Of a stretch of DNA of 35,845 nucleotides, positions 1 to 8,126 are shown one piece after another (positions within the stretch are counted from its first letter, which is position 1; each line of letters starts with the position of its first letter). Location: assembly GCF_002153745.1 (NCBI RefSeq), contig NZ_JOPL01000123.1:1-35845 (forward strand), given 5' to 3'. The DNA is from Acetobacter sp. DsW_063. Lineage in GTDB: Bacteria > Pseudomonadota > Alphaproteobacteria > Acetobacterales > Acetobacteraceae. The position numbers and the translations under genes were made by a program. The notes under the pieces are model-generated. The model was not told where the DNA came from, searched no databases, and was given only the letters and a program-made list of their open reading frames with translations.

Positions 1-268
1 TCTTTGCGGAACCTGAATCACAGCGACCTCCGTCAATCAATGGGTCCTGAGCCTAGAGCCGCAGCATTGACACCTACTCGAGGGCTCATGACGTTAGTCT
101 GGAAAAATTCAACAATAAGGTTGAGTTTCATCGCCAACGCCTTACCAGTCACTCATCAGGAATTTGTCAGGCAATCTACTCACGAGAGGGGTTTTGTTTT
201 CATAAACAAAGTTACGCACGTAATATTTCAATATCTATTATGGAAAATACGCCCCCTCCTTTCCAGCG
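1..268. other. Gene-free stretch downstream of hrcA
   Basis: I see no supportable gene here. The only long open frame (4-321, plus) runs into the end of hrcA on the other strand, has no ribosome-binding site visible and does not resemble a known protein. The stretch is more AT-rich than its surroundings, especially about 195-245. No convincing terminator hairpin for hrcA was found. Confidence 0.5.
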
Positions 269-1336
269 CTATCGCAATATCTCCCCGATCACTCGCGCCG
301 TGTAATCCACTACCGGGATAATCCGCCCATAATTGATCCGCGTCGGACCGATCACGCCAATAGCGCCGACGATGCGGTTCGCCTCGTTTCGCGCGGGCGC
401 CACCACCATCGCCATACCGGACACGCCGAAAAGCCCACTCTCCGCCCCGATAAAAATACGCACGCCGTCGGATTTTTCCGCAAGCTCAAGCAAACGCAGC
501 ATGGAATCCTGTGTCTCCAGCCGCTCAAACAGCATCTGGATCGTCGACAGGCGTTCGATCTCGGTGATGTCGGACAGAAGCCGCCCCTGCCCGCGCACGA
601 TCAACGTACCGCCACGCCCCTCCGCGCTCCAGGTCGCAAGGCCACTGGCTACAACTTCCGTCGTCAACTGGTCGAGTTCCGTACGATTTGCGGACATTTC
701 CTCATTCACGCGACCGCGCAGCTCCGCCAACGTCTGGCCTGCCGCGCGGGCATTGAGGTAGTTCGTCGCCTCGATCAACGCCGATGGCGGCGTCCCGGCG
801 GGCGTCTCGATGACGCGATTTTCCACCTGCCCATCGGTGCCCACCAAAACCACCAACGCACGATTGCCGCCCAGTGCGACGAATTCGATATGTTTCACCG
901 AGCCTTCGCCTTTGGGCGCGATGACCAGACTCGCCGCCTGTGAAAGGCCGGACAGCATGGAAGACGCCTCGGTCAGCGTGTCCTCGAGCGATCGGCCACG
1001 CGTCTCCAGCGACTGACTGATAGACTCCCGCTCCTCCTCGCTGAGGCTGCCGAACTGGAGGAGGCCGTCGACAAACAACCGCAGACCCTTTTCGGTCGGC
1101 AGGCGTCCCGCCGACGTGTGCGGCGAGAACAACAACCCGGCGTCCGTCAGGTCAGCCATCACATTACGGATGGTGGCCGGAGAAAGCCCTATAGGCAGGC
1201 GCTGCGACAAGGTGCGGCTGCCCACCGGGTCGCCCGTGGCGACGTAGTGCTCGACCAGCTCCCTCAGAATAGTGGCGGATCGGGGGTCAAGCCCCGGCGG
1301 CAGCGCTCTGCGTTCCATGCCAAGCTTACCGTTCAT
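269..1336 (-). CDS. hrcA: Heat-inducible transcription repressor HrcA
   Basis: HrcA is the repressor that binds CIRCE operators and shuts off groESL/dnaK-type heat-shock operons; GroEL assists its folding. The protein shows the N-terminal winged-helix region (GSRTLSQRL, then LSPATIRNVMADL and the TSAGRLPTEKGLRLFVD wing), followed by a GAF-like dimerisation domain ending in IGVIGPTRINYGRIIPVVDYTA, a family signature. I chose the ATG at 1336 (355 residues), which fits the usual family length of about 340-360. The frame stays open to an ATG at 1399, and another ATG lies at 1318; a GGAGG sits somewhat far upstream of 1336, so the start is not certain. The gene diverges from rph. I saw no CIRCE element in 1337-1570, so self-regulation through CIRCE is not supported here. 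Confidence 0.95.
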   Translation of the reverse strand: MNGKLGMERRALPPGLDPRSATILRELVEHYVATGDPVGSRTLSQRLPIGLSPATIRNVMADLTDAGLLFSPHTSAGRLPTEKGLRLFVDGLLQFGSLSEEERESISQSLETRGRSLEDTLTEASSMLSGLSQAASLVIAPKGEGSVKHIEFVALGGNRALVVLVGTDGQVENRVIETPAGTPPSALIEATNYLNARAAGQTLAELRGRVNEEMSANRTELDQLTTEVVASGLATWSAEGRGGTLIVRGQGRLLSDITEIERLSTIQMLFERLETQDSMLRLLELAEKSDGVRIFIGAESGLFGVSGMAMVVAPARNEANRIVGAIGVIGPTRINYGRIIPVVDYTARVIGEILR

Positions 1337-1570
1337 GCGGTCGATGATCCGCCTCCCTGAGACACCGGACGCTCTCCACTCAGAGCAGATCGCCGCCATG
1401 CGCTTACACGTTCACTTCTGACTCTGGGGAACGTCCGGCCTCCTGACAAGGGCGTCGTTTCCTCGAACGTGGCGGCGGCTAAAGCCCACGCATCGGCCCC
1501 GTCGGGGTGGCCAGCACGCCGCCGCCCGGCTATGCAGCGGCCATATTGTTTTTTGCGAAGGATCCTTACC

Positions 1571-2299
1571 ATGCGCCCTTCAGGCCGCGCCCATCACGCC
1601 ATGCGCCCCGTCACTATCGAGACCGGTTTCGCCCATCACGCCGAAGGCTCGGCCCTGATCCGCGTCGGCGGAACCGAGGTTCTGTGCGTCGCCAGCATCG
1701 AGCAGCGCGTGCCGCCCTTCCTGAAGGGCAAGGGGTCGGGCTGGGTCACGGCGGAATACGGCATGCTTCCGCGCGCTACGCACACGCGCGGCAGCCGCGA
1801 AGCGGCGAAGGGCAAGCAGTCGGGCCGCACGCAGGAGATCCAGCGCCTGATCGGCCGCTCCCTGCGCGCCGTCACCGATCTGAAAGCGCTTGGCGAGATG
1901 AGCATCACACTCGACTGCGACGTTTTGAACGCCGATGGCGGCACCCGCTGCGCCTCCATCACCGGCGCCTGGGTCGCGCTGCGTCTGGCTCTGGGCAAGC
2001 TGCACCGCGAACGCGTGCTGACGACCGTGCCCCTGATCGGACAGGTCGCGGCGGTATCCTGTGGCCTGACGGATGCTGGCGCGGTACTGGACCTCGACTA
2101 CGTCGAAGACAGCGCGGCGGCGGCGGACACCAACTTCGTCCTGACAGCGGCAGGCGGGATCGTCGAAATTCAGGGCACCGCCGAAGAAAAGCCGTTCTCT
2201 GAAGAGGAATTTCTCACCCTGCTCGGGTTGGCGAAAAGCGGCGTGAAGACCCTGTTCGCTGCGCAGGACGCAGCCGTCGTCGCCGCCGAGGCGGCGTGA
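1571..2299 (+). CDS. rph: Ribonuclease PH
   Basis: RNase PH is a phosphate-dependent 3'-to-5' exoribonuclease that trims tRNA 3' ends. The 242-residue protein begins [20 protein letters not shown], a typical RNase PH N terminus. It carries [15 protein letters not shown], the [16 protein letters not shown] motif and [20 protein letters not shown], all hallmarks of the family. The frame is open from 1469, but the ATG at 1571 matches the family start and has GAAGGA just upstream. The stop codon overlaps the GTG start of rdgB by 4 bp, so the two are translationally coupled. rph-rdgB next to hrcA is a common alphaproteobacterial arrangement. Confidence 0.97.
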   Translation: MRPSGRAHHAMRPVTIETGFAHHAEGSALIRVGGTEVLCVASIEQRVPPFLKGKGSGWVTAEYGMLPRATHTRGSREAAKGKQSGRTQEIQRLIGRSLRAVTDLKALGEMSITLDCDVLNADGGTRCASITGAWVALRLALGKLHRERVLTTVPLIGQVAAVSCGLTDAGAVLDLDYVEDSAAAADTNFVLTAAGGIVEIQGTAEEKPFSEEEFLTLLGLAKSGVKTLFAAQDAAVVAAEAA

Positions 2300-2898
2300 G
2301 CGCCCCCGCCGGGCTGGAGGCGGGAAGCCGCCTCGTCCTTGCGAGCCACAACAAGGGCAAGCTGGCGGAATTCTCCGCCCTGCTCGGCAGGTTTGGAATT
2401 ACTGTCATTTCGGCAGGCGAACTCGGCCTGCCGGAGCCAGATGAGACAGCGACGACTTTCACAGGCAACGCCGAACTGAAGGCTCTCGCCGCCGCCAAAG
2501 CGTCCGGACTTCCCGCACTCGCTGACGATTCCGGTCTTTGCGTGTCGGCTCTTGGCGGTGCGCCCGGAATATACTCGGCGCGCTGGGCCGGTCCGGACAA
2601 AGACTTCGATGGGGCGATGCGCCGCATCGAGGAGGGCATCGGCGGCGACGAGCGCGATGCGTGGTTCATCTGCGTGCTGTGTCTGGCTTTCCCCGACGGT
2701 TCGATCCGCAGTTTCGAGGGACGGATTGATGGCGTGATCGCACCCGCCCCGCGCGGGGCGGCGGGACACGGCTACGATCCGATCTTCATCCCGGCTGGCG
2801 AGACGCGGACGTTCGCCGAGATGAGCGACGACGAGAAAAACTCGATCAGCCACCGTGCGCGCGCCTTCGCTGCGTTTCGCGCCGCCTGCCTCCCTTGA
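2296..2898 (+). CDS. rdgB: dITP/XTP (non-canonical purine NTP) pyrophosphatase, RdgB/HAM1 family
   Basis: This enzyme hydrolyses dITP, ITP and XTP to monophosphates and keeps deaminated purines out of nucleic acids. The 200-residue protein has the N-terminal nucleotide-binding motif [14 protein letters not shown], the central [24 protein letters not shown] motif region and the C-terminal [10 protein letters not shown] followed by [19 protein letters not shown], which together define the family. It starts with GTG inside the GTGA overlap with the rph stop, so it depends on rph translation. It ends convergently with a lipoprotein gene at a shared hairpin. No hemW-like gene follows. Confidence 0.96.
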   Translation: MSAPAGLEAGSRLVLASHNKGKLAEFSALLGRFGITVISAGELGLPEPDETATTFTGNAELKALAAAKASGLPALADDSGLCVSALGGAPGIYSARWAGPDKDFDGAMRRIEEGIGGDERDAWFICVLCLAFPDGSIRSFEGRIDGVIAPAPRGAAGHGYDPIFIPAGETRTFAEMSDDEKNSISHRARAFAAFRAACLP

Positions 2899-2957
2899 GG
2901 CGTAAAGGCAGCCAAAAGCTTTCAGACCCAGGCGACTACAAGGCGGCCCGACGCCGG

Positions 2958-3003
2958 ACGCAGGAAATACTCGCCGGATCGTCCTGACGCGTATTTCCTG
3001 CGT
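2958..3003. terminator. Inverted repeat between convergent rdgB and lipoprotein genes
   Basis: A perfect 13-bp inverted repeat (arms 2958-2970 and 2991-3003, core CAGGAAATAC/GTATTTCCTG) with a 20-bp loop fills most of the short gap between two convergent genes. It lies a few bases past the stop of the minus-strand gene. There is no clear T-run, so intrinsic termination in either direction is inferred from position. Confidence 0.5.
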
Positions 3004-3008
3004 TACGC

Positions 3009-3968
3009 TCAGTAGCCGCTGCTGCTTGTCGCCGCCGGTTTGGTCTTGCTAGCCTTTGTCGGCAATTGCAGAACGCCCGGCTTTGGAGAGAGCGTTTTCT
3101 TCGTCGCGTCAGACGCGCCGGGATCGCCGCTCGGGAATATCGCGTCGGGCTCGGCTGAAGCCGCCGGGGCGGCGCTTGCAGCTGCGGCGGGCGCGCCAAC
3201 AGGCTCCATGGCTGCAGCCGAGCCGGTCCCATCCGCAGTGGGAGCGTTTGCCGTCACTGTAGCGCCCACTCCAGCCCCGGACACAGCGGCAGCGGGAGTT
3301 GCGACAGAGGCAGCGGCCGCAGGCGGACTTTGCTGCGGCGAGCCGTCCAACGACTGAGACTGGATGGCACCGTCGGTCGGCATGCCGCCCGCGTCCACGA
3401 GCCAATCCCGCAGGTTGCGTTTGATCTGGAACTCCAGCTCAACGTTCATGTCCTGCGTCATCTGCTTCGTCAGATCGTAGAGATTACCTTCGCTGTCGGC
3501 GTTTCCTGAGTCGAGATTCGGCTTGAAATCGCGAGTGACGTGGGCCTCAGCGACGCCAAGCTGCTGCCCGGTCGGCGACAGGATGTCGATATGCACGTCC
3601 ATACGGCCCGACAGGGTTCCTCCGGGGCCGTGCACGATGGACGCCTGATCGATCGTAAACGTGGCTGAGCCGCTTTGTCCGGTCGCCGCGAGACGATCCT
3701 GAGCCAGCTGCAGCAAAGCCTGATCCGGGGGGATGGGCGCGCGTGACGCTTCGTCGCCAGCGGACGGCGTCGCGTGGTCGATGGACTGCAACGTCGCAAC
3801 GTTCAGATGGATCTGGCCGAGATAGCCGAACTGGTAAGGCGGGAACGACCGGGGGTGCTCGTCGGAACAGGCGGAAAGAAAAGCCGGGGCGCCCAGCGCC
3901 GTCACACAGAGCGCCGACGCTCTGGCGAACGAGAGAAAACCGGCGAACCGGCGGCGATCACGTCTCAT
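3009..3968 (-). CDS. Putative lipoprotein with Ala/Pro-rich C terminus
   Basis: I do not recognise a named family. The 319-residue protein has an Arg-rich start (MRRDRRR), a hydrophobic stretch and the lipobox LSAC at residues 31-34, so Cys34 is probably lipidated and the protein membrane-anchored after export. Residues about 45-200 form an ordinary mixed-composition domain (FGYLGQIHLNVATLQSIDHA at its start; IKRNLRDWLVDAGG near its end). The last ~110 residues are low-complexity Ala/Pro/Ser sequence, perhaps a periplasmic spacer. A GGAG lies about 12 bases before the ATG. It is convergent with rdgB and separated from the next minus-strand gene by about 245 bp, so it probably has its own promoter. 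The function is unknown. Confidence 0.8.
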   Translation of the reverse strand: MRRDRRRFAGFLSFARASALCVTALGAPAFLSACSDEHPRSFPPYQFGYLGQIHLNVATLQSIDHATPSAGDEASRAPIPPDQALLQLAQDRLAATGQSGSATFTIDQASIVHGPGGTLSGRMDVHIDILSPTGQQLGVAEAHVTRDFKPNLDSGNADSEGNLYDLTKQMTQDMNVELEFQIKRNLRDWLVDAGGMPTDGAIQSQSLDGSPQQSPPAAAASVATPAAAVSGAGVGATVTANAPTADGTGSAAAMEPVGAPAAAASAAPAASAEPDAIFPSGDPGASDATKKTLSPKPGVLQLPTKASKTKPAATSSSGY

Positions 3969-4049
3969 CCGAACTGTCTCCGTATCGGTGTCGCGACCGG
4001 CGTAGAGAAGTCAGCCGGACGCGATGGAATAGTTTGATCACTCAGCGCG

Positions 4050-4065
4050 ATCCGTCCAGACGGAT
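4050..4065. repeat. Small perfect inverted repeat upstream of the lipoprotein gene
   Basis: ATCCGTC-CA-GACGGAT is a perfect 7-bp inverted repeat in the 245-bp gap 3969-4213, about 85 bp before the minus-strand lipoprotein start. No T-run follows on either strand, so an operator is as likely as a transcript end for the upstream gene. Nothing else was recognised in this gap. Confidence 0.35.
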
Positions 4066-4213
4066 AATGCTGATCGCCGGTCCGCGCCCGCCGCACGTCC
4101 GCTCGGTGGAGGCGAATTCCGGCGGCAGCGCTCCCCTTTCCGGTGAAGGGCCGACGTCGCGCGACGCAAAAGATCGTTCTGCGAAGACTCTAAACGCCTG
4201 GGATCCAAATCAA

Positions 4214-5341
4214 TCATGCTTCCGGAACGCCGCCCGCGGTCGCCTCACCCTCCGGCGTCGTCGTCGCCCCAACGAAACAACGTCCCTGAAACGCGTCCCC
4301 TACCTGAGCCGCACTCAGCAGGTCATCCACGGGTCCGGTTATCGCCGCGCCTGCTTCCGAACGAACGATCCGGGCGGTCGTTCCGCCAAGAGACAGCGAC
4401 GACGCCGACCCCAGAGAAAATCCGGCGGACATCCGCACGACCGTTTGCCTTGGCAGCGCCGCCGCCCGCGCGGGATCGGCGGAGAACCATGACAGCAGAC
4501 GACGCGGAAGGGCGTCGAGCGTCCCGGAAGTCGCGTCGCCGACGATCAGATCGACCTGCGGGCAATACAGAAAAGGCGACGCGCCTTCCTTCGCCCCGAG
4601 TTCCGGAGCGACTCCAAGATAGAACACGGCGTTCACCCCCGGATCGACGAAACGTGTCACGCTGAGGCCGTTTTCCGCCAGGACGTGATGACCCCGAAGA
4701 ACCGAGCGCCCAGTAGGCGACAGCACGACCGGCTCCACCTGCTCGGCCAACCCGTGGGCGGCGGGAAGCATCTGCCGCAAAACCGCGATGTCGAACACGA
4801 CGCCGTCCTGTAAGGCAAGAGATGAGCGATCTCCGTCGCCCCCGGCGCCGACCTGACGCAACGGAGGCTGCGACTCCAGCCAGCGATCCAGCAAGTCATT
4901 GCGCAGGAATGCTGGCATCCGCGCGATTGCGGCGGGCGCGGTGCCCGTCATCGGACCCGGGCACATCTCGCAAAAGACAGACTCGCGTAGCGCATAAAAG
5001 AACGGCGCAATCGCGCCAACGATCACCGACCGCTCCTCGGGCGTCAGATCCGCAAGGGCGCTGGCCCGGTAATTCAGCGTGCGGTCAAACAGCCAGAACG
5101 CGTCGCGTCCTTCCTCGTCCTGCAGATACAACACCGGCATCGGCAGCAACGCAGGCTCGAACGCCACCGCGCGCCATCCCGGATACAGGCGCGTGACGGG
5201 CTTCCCCCGGATACGCAGGGGGTAGTCCACCTGCCCCACGCGCACCATAAGGGCGCCCTTTTCCGGTTGGGCGCCTTGCTCGGGAGTCGATCGACCCGGG
5301 CTCCGGTCGGTCACGGGCCTCTCCTCCACAATCATACCCAT
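4214..5341 (-). CDS. Conserved-looking hypothetical protein, 375 aa
   Basis: Unrecognised. The reading frame is long, has normal composition for this genome and has a clear start: AGGAGA lies 7 bases before the ATG at 5341, a better start than the GTG at 5371 that also opens the frame. No signal peptide or membrane segment is evident, which suggests a cytoplasmic protein. Visible landmarks are RIRGKPVTRLYPGWRAVAFE near the N terminus, an acidic-aromatic stretch DEEGRDAFWLFDRTLNYRAS, a CEMCPGP cysteine pair, and a C-terminal segment VVRMSAGFSLGSASSLSLGG. It lies 122 bp downstream of hslO on the same strand and could be co-transcribed with it. The Cys-x2-Cys could bind metal or be redox-active, but one pair alone is weak evidence. 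Confidence 0.7.
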   Translation of the reverse strand: MGMIVEERPVTDRSPGRSTPEQGAQPEKGALMVRVGQVDYPLRIRGKPVTRLYPGWRAVAFEPALLPMPVLYLQDEEGRDAFWLFDRTLNYRASALADLTPEERSVIVGAIAPFFYALRESVFCEMCPGPMTGTAPAAIARMPAFLRNDLLDRWLESQPPLRQVGAGGDGDRSSLALQDGVVFDIAVLRQMLPAAHGLAEQVEPVVLSPTGRSVLRGHHVLAENGLSVTRFVDPGVNAVFYLGVAPELGAKEGASPFLYCPQVDLIVGDATSGTLDALPRRLLSWFSADPARAAALPRQTVVRMSAGFSLGSASSLSLGGTTARIVRSEAGAAITGPVDDLLSAAQVGDAFQGRCFVGATTTPEGEATAGGVPEA

Positions 5342-5463
5342 CGGCGTTTCTCCTGCGGGCGGATCCGACACCGAGAGGCAGCAACCCGTTCATGAGCTGT
5401 CCGGCTACGGCGTTAGCGGCGCCAATTTGAACCCGCAAGCCCTATGATTGTATTACCGGGCGC

Positions 5464-6441
5464 TCACGCCGAACGCGGACCGACCTCTTCACGAGAAAAG
5501 CGGAAATCGACGTTGCAGAATTCACAGGTCATCACGATCCGGTCCTCGACGACCATGTGATCGAGATCCTCCTCGGAAAAACGCCCCAGAATATCGACCA
5601 GCTTGGCGCGTGAGCAACGGCAGCCATATGCGAGCGCCCTCGGCTGCCCCACCCGAAGCGATTCCTCATGAAACAGCCTGTTGAGCAGTTTCTCGGGCTG
5701 GAGCCCGTCGTCCAGCAACTCCGCAGTCGTCAGGGTGCGGGCGAGGATCGTCGCCGTTTCCCAGGCGTCTTCGTCTTCAGGCGCGGAAACCCGGCTCGCG
5801 CCGTCATCGAATTCATCGGTCACGACGCCGCCTTCAGAGGCGATGCGCTCCAGAATCAGTCCTCCGGAACGCCACCCTTCCGGCGTCCGTTCGCACGCCA
5901 GCATCAGCCAGCACGCATGCTGCTCGCTCGTTTCGAAATAATGCGTGGCCATGGCCGCGAGGTCGTCGCCGACGATTTCAACGATCCCCTGATGCCGATC
6001 CATGTCCGCGCCCTGGTCGACGGTCAGGGCCAGATACCCATTGCCGAACAGGTCGCGATCGGAAGGCCTCGAAACTTCGCCCAGCAGGGCTGGCAGAGCC
6101 TCGTCGTCGCTACGGGCGTAGAACCGCAGCGAACCGGCGTCCGTGCAGTCCGCAGCAAGCAGGCTCACCGGCCCGTCGCCCTTCACCTGCAGCGAGAACG
6201 ACCCCTGAAACTTCAGCGCCGACGACAGCCCGGCGACCAGCGCCAGAGCCTTGCCCGCCAGAGTGTTGACCTCGGGCGCGTTGTCATGCCGCGACAACAG
6301 CGCGTCAGCCAGCGCGCCCAGACGAACCAGGCGTCCGCGCACTGGACGCCCCTCCAGATGGAACGGGGTGACGCCGCGAGGGACGACCATGTCAGGAACG
6401 TCCGGACGTCCACGGTCCAGAAAAGCCGGCGTGTCGATCAT
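5464..6441 (-). CDS. hslO: Redox-regulated chaperone Hsp33
   Basis: Hsp33 is a cytoplasmic holdase activated by oxidative unfolding: zinc is bound by four cysteines in the reduced form and released when they form disulfides. The 325-residue protein has the family fold signatures (RGRLVRLGALADALLSRH; FSLQVKGDGPVSLLAADCTDAGSLRFYAR region) and all four zinc ligands near the C terminus, Cys274-x-Cys276 and Cys306-x2-Cys309, in the usual spacing. An AGGAG lies 8 bases before the ATG. hslO next to argD-argF is a recurrent alphaproteobacterial neighbourhood; here a small ORF lies between argF and hslO, and a probable terminator separates the arg operon from hslO. Confidence 0.95.
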   Translation of the reverse strand: MIDTPAFLDRGRPDVPDMVVPRGVTPFHLEGRPVRGRLVRLGALADALLSRHDNAPEVNTLAGKALALVAGLSSALKFQGSFSLQVKGDGPVSLLAADCTDAGSLRFYARSDDEALPALLGEVSRPSDRDLFGNGYLALTVDQGADMDRHQGIVEIVGDDLAAMATHYFETSEQHACWLMLACERTPEGWRSGGLILERIASEGGVVTDEFDDGASRVSAPEDEDAWETATILARTLTTAELLDDGLQPEKLLNRLFHEESLRVGQPRALAYGCRCSRAKLVDILGRFSEEDLDHMVVEDRIVMTCEFCNVDFRFSREEVGPRSA

Positions 6442-6753
6442 CGTTGATACTCCTGCGAGCGACTGACGCCGATCGCCACCTGAAACATCCTCACCCGCGT
6501 CAGACCTCGCTGACTGACCGGCCAGGAATGCTGACTAAAATAAAAGCTGGAGCCGCGTCCGCTCACCGGAGCGGACGGGCAGGCCCCAAGACCGGGACAT
6601 GCCGGCCAACGCCATATGCATTTTGCGGAAATGGCGCAGAAGGCTGATCGTCGGCGCGCGCTCCATCCGGATCCGCCTTACCGTGGATCCGGCGGCCAGT
6701 TGCTCTCAACGCGTGAGGAACCTAGATCACCCCGGCCTAAACCGCTTGGCCGC
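6442..6753. other. Intergenic region upstream of hslO
   Basis: No gene is supportable in these 312 bp. The region must hold the minus-strand hslO promoter; no strong -35/-10 pair stood out. It also holds the probable terminator of the arg operon at 6531-6577. Confidence 0.5.
6531..6577 (-). terminator. Probable intrinsic terminator of the argD-argF operon
   Basis: On the minus strand a perfect 9-bp GC-rich stem (CGTCCGCTC / GAGCGGACG, 6556-6577, 4-base loop) is followed about 10 bases later by TTTTATTTTAG. The T-rich tract starts a little further from the stem than in a textbook terminator. It lies about 180 bp after the stop of the last gene. Confidence 0.55.
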
Positions 6754-7101
6754 TCACAGCGAAGCGGTCAGATCCGCCTCGACAGCCTCAAGCGACTGCT
6801 CGAACGCCATAAGCGCCTCCGGCGACAACGTAAAGCCAGCCTTCAACGCGCGCAGCAGCCCTTTGCGGCAGGCATCGTGCGCGACGTCCAGATCGACCGG
6901 TCCGGTCGTGTTGGCGATGCAGCCGACGTAAGAGTCCTTCAGCGGTCGCAACGCCTCTGCAGGCAGACCAAGCGCCGCAAACGCCTTGTCGACTTCCGGC
7001 TCCAGCCATCCAGGTCCCGCTGGCACGTCCTCAGTCGCGGACGGGCGCAGCGGCCCATCCTCCGGACCGCTTCCCGAAGCGCCTGTTCGCTCGTCCGTCA
7101 C
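6754..7101 (-). CDS. Small hypothetical protein coupled to argF
   Basis: Unrecognised 115-residue protein. I start it at the GTG at 7101, inside a GTGA overlap with the argF stop; the frame also opens at an ATG (7140) deep inside argF. The first ~30 residues are polar and Pro/Gly/Glu-rich, probably disordered. The rest looks helical (LEPEVDKAFAALGLPAEALRPL, then DVAHDACRKGLLRALKAGF and SPEALMAFEQSLEAVEADL) with two cysteines. Tight coupling to argF suggests co-expression with arginine biosynthesis. A role in binding or regulating ArgF or ArgD is possible but rests only on position. Confidence 0.65.
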   Translation of the reverse strand: MTDERTGASGSGPEDGPLRPSATEDVPAGPGWLEPEVDKAFAALGLPAEALRPLKDSYVGCIANTTGPVDLDVAHDACRKGLLRALKAGFTLSPEALMAFEQSLEAVEADLTASL

Positions 7102-8126
7102 TTCTTCTCCTCGCCGAAACGGGTCCAGTTCTCGCCGCATAGAGACCAGATCAACAGGCCTTTCTGGGCGTGCAACCGGTTCTCGGCCTCGTCAAACACA
7201 ACCGATCGGGGGCTCTCAAACACCTCTTCGGTCACTTCATCCCCGATATGGGCGGGCAGGCAGTGCATGAAAAGGGCGTCAGACGCAGCGCAGGCCATCA
7301 GAGCGCGATCAACACGATACGGCTCCAGCAAAGCAATCCGTTCAGCAGCGTCTTCGTCCGACATGCTGACCCACGTGTCGGTCAGAACGCAGTCGGCGCC
7401 GTCAACCGCCTCACGCGGGTCGCGGGTGACATGTATCGCTCCGCCCTGCTCAAGCGCCCAAGCGACGACATCCTTGTTCGGCGAAAACTGGGAAGGCGTC
7501 GCGAGACGCAATGTGAAGCCAAACCGCACAGCGGCCTCGATCAGCGAGGTCGCGACATTATTGCCGTCGCCGACCCACGCCAGCGTGCGGCCCGCGATCG
7601 GTCCGCGATGCTCTTCGAACGTCATGACGTCGGCGAGAATCTGCACCGGATGAGAGGCGGGCGTCAGGCCATTAATGACCGGAACGCTGCTCCACTGCGC
7701 CAGCTCCCGCAGGGCGGCGGCGCGGCCGGTTCGTAGAACGATGGCGTCAAGGAAGCGCGAGAGGACGCGCGCCGTGTCCGGCACCGACTCGCCGCGCCCG
7801 AGCTGCGTCTCGGACGCTGACAGCACGACGACCTCCCCACCCAGTTGGCGCACGCCGACTTCGAACGACACGCGCGTCCGGGTGGACGGTTTGGACAGCA
7901 GCAGACCGACGCTGCGGCCGGCCAGCGGCGCGGCGGGATGCAGCGGGCGGGCGCGGTTGCGCTGCATCCGCTTGACCCCTGAGGCGACGTCGAGAATCTG
8001 CCGCAGCGTAGCGGCGTCCAGATCGCGCAGCTCGAGGAAATGCCGCGGCCCTGACAGCGGCGGCTCTGACGCCACCTCTACGGTCGCGCCTCCCCATACC
8101 GCCGCTGCGGCTGAAGCGGCGCTCAT
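7098..8126 (-). CDS. argF: Ornithine carbamoyltransferase
   Basis: Transfers the carbamoyl group from carbamoyl phosphate to ornithine to give citrulline, in cytoplasmic arginine biosynthesis. The 342-residue protein has the carbamoyl-phosphate loop Ser-Thr-Arg-Thr-Arg (81-85), HPVQ (159-162), DTWVSM (250-255) and the ornithine-site HCLPAH starting at 288, all in order. The HPxQ motif carries Val where Cys is usual. The N-terminal ~25 residues are an Ala-rich extension, so a later start is possible. The ATG overlaps the argD stop in ATGA, and the stop overlaps the next small gene by 4 bp, making a coupled three-gene operon. Confidence 0.96.
   Translation of the reverse strand: MSAASAAAAVWGGATVEVASEPPLSGPRHFLELRDLDAATLRQILDVASGVKRMQRNRARPLHPAAPLAGRSVGLLLSKPSTRTRVSFEVGVRQLGGEVVVLSASETQLGRGESVPDTARVLSRFLDAIVLRTGRAAALRELAQWSSVPVINGLTPASHPVQILADVMTFEEHRGPIAGRTLAWVGDGNNVATSLIEAAVRFGFTLRLATPSQFSPNKDVVAWALEQGGAIHVTRDPREAVDGADCVLTDTWVSMSDEDAAERIALLEPYRVDRALMACAASDALFMHCLPAHIGDEVTEEVFESPRSVVFDEAENRLHAQKGLLIWSLCGENWTRFGEEKK

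Noticed and set aside
4..321. Plus-strand open frame of 105 codons at the window start
   Set aside because: It overlaps the end of hrcA, has no ribosome-binding site that I can see and has no protein-like features.
1337..1570. Search for a CIRCE element between hrcA and rph
   Set aside because: No TTAGCACTC/GAGTGCTAA-type inverted repeat is present.
1580..2005. Minus-strand frames opposite rph
   Set aside because: They are shadows of a well-supported gene in GC-rich DNA, with Arg/Ala-rich composition and no family motifs.
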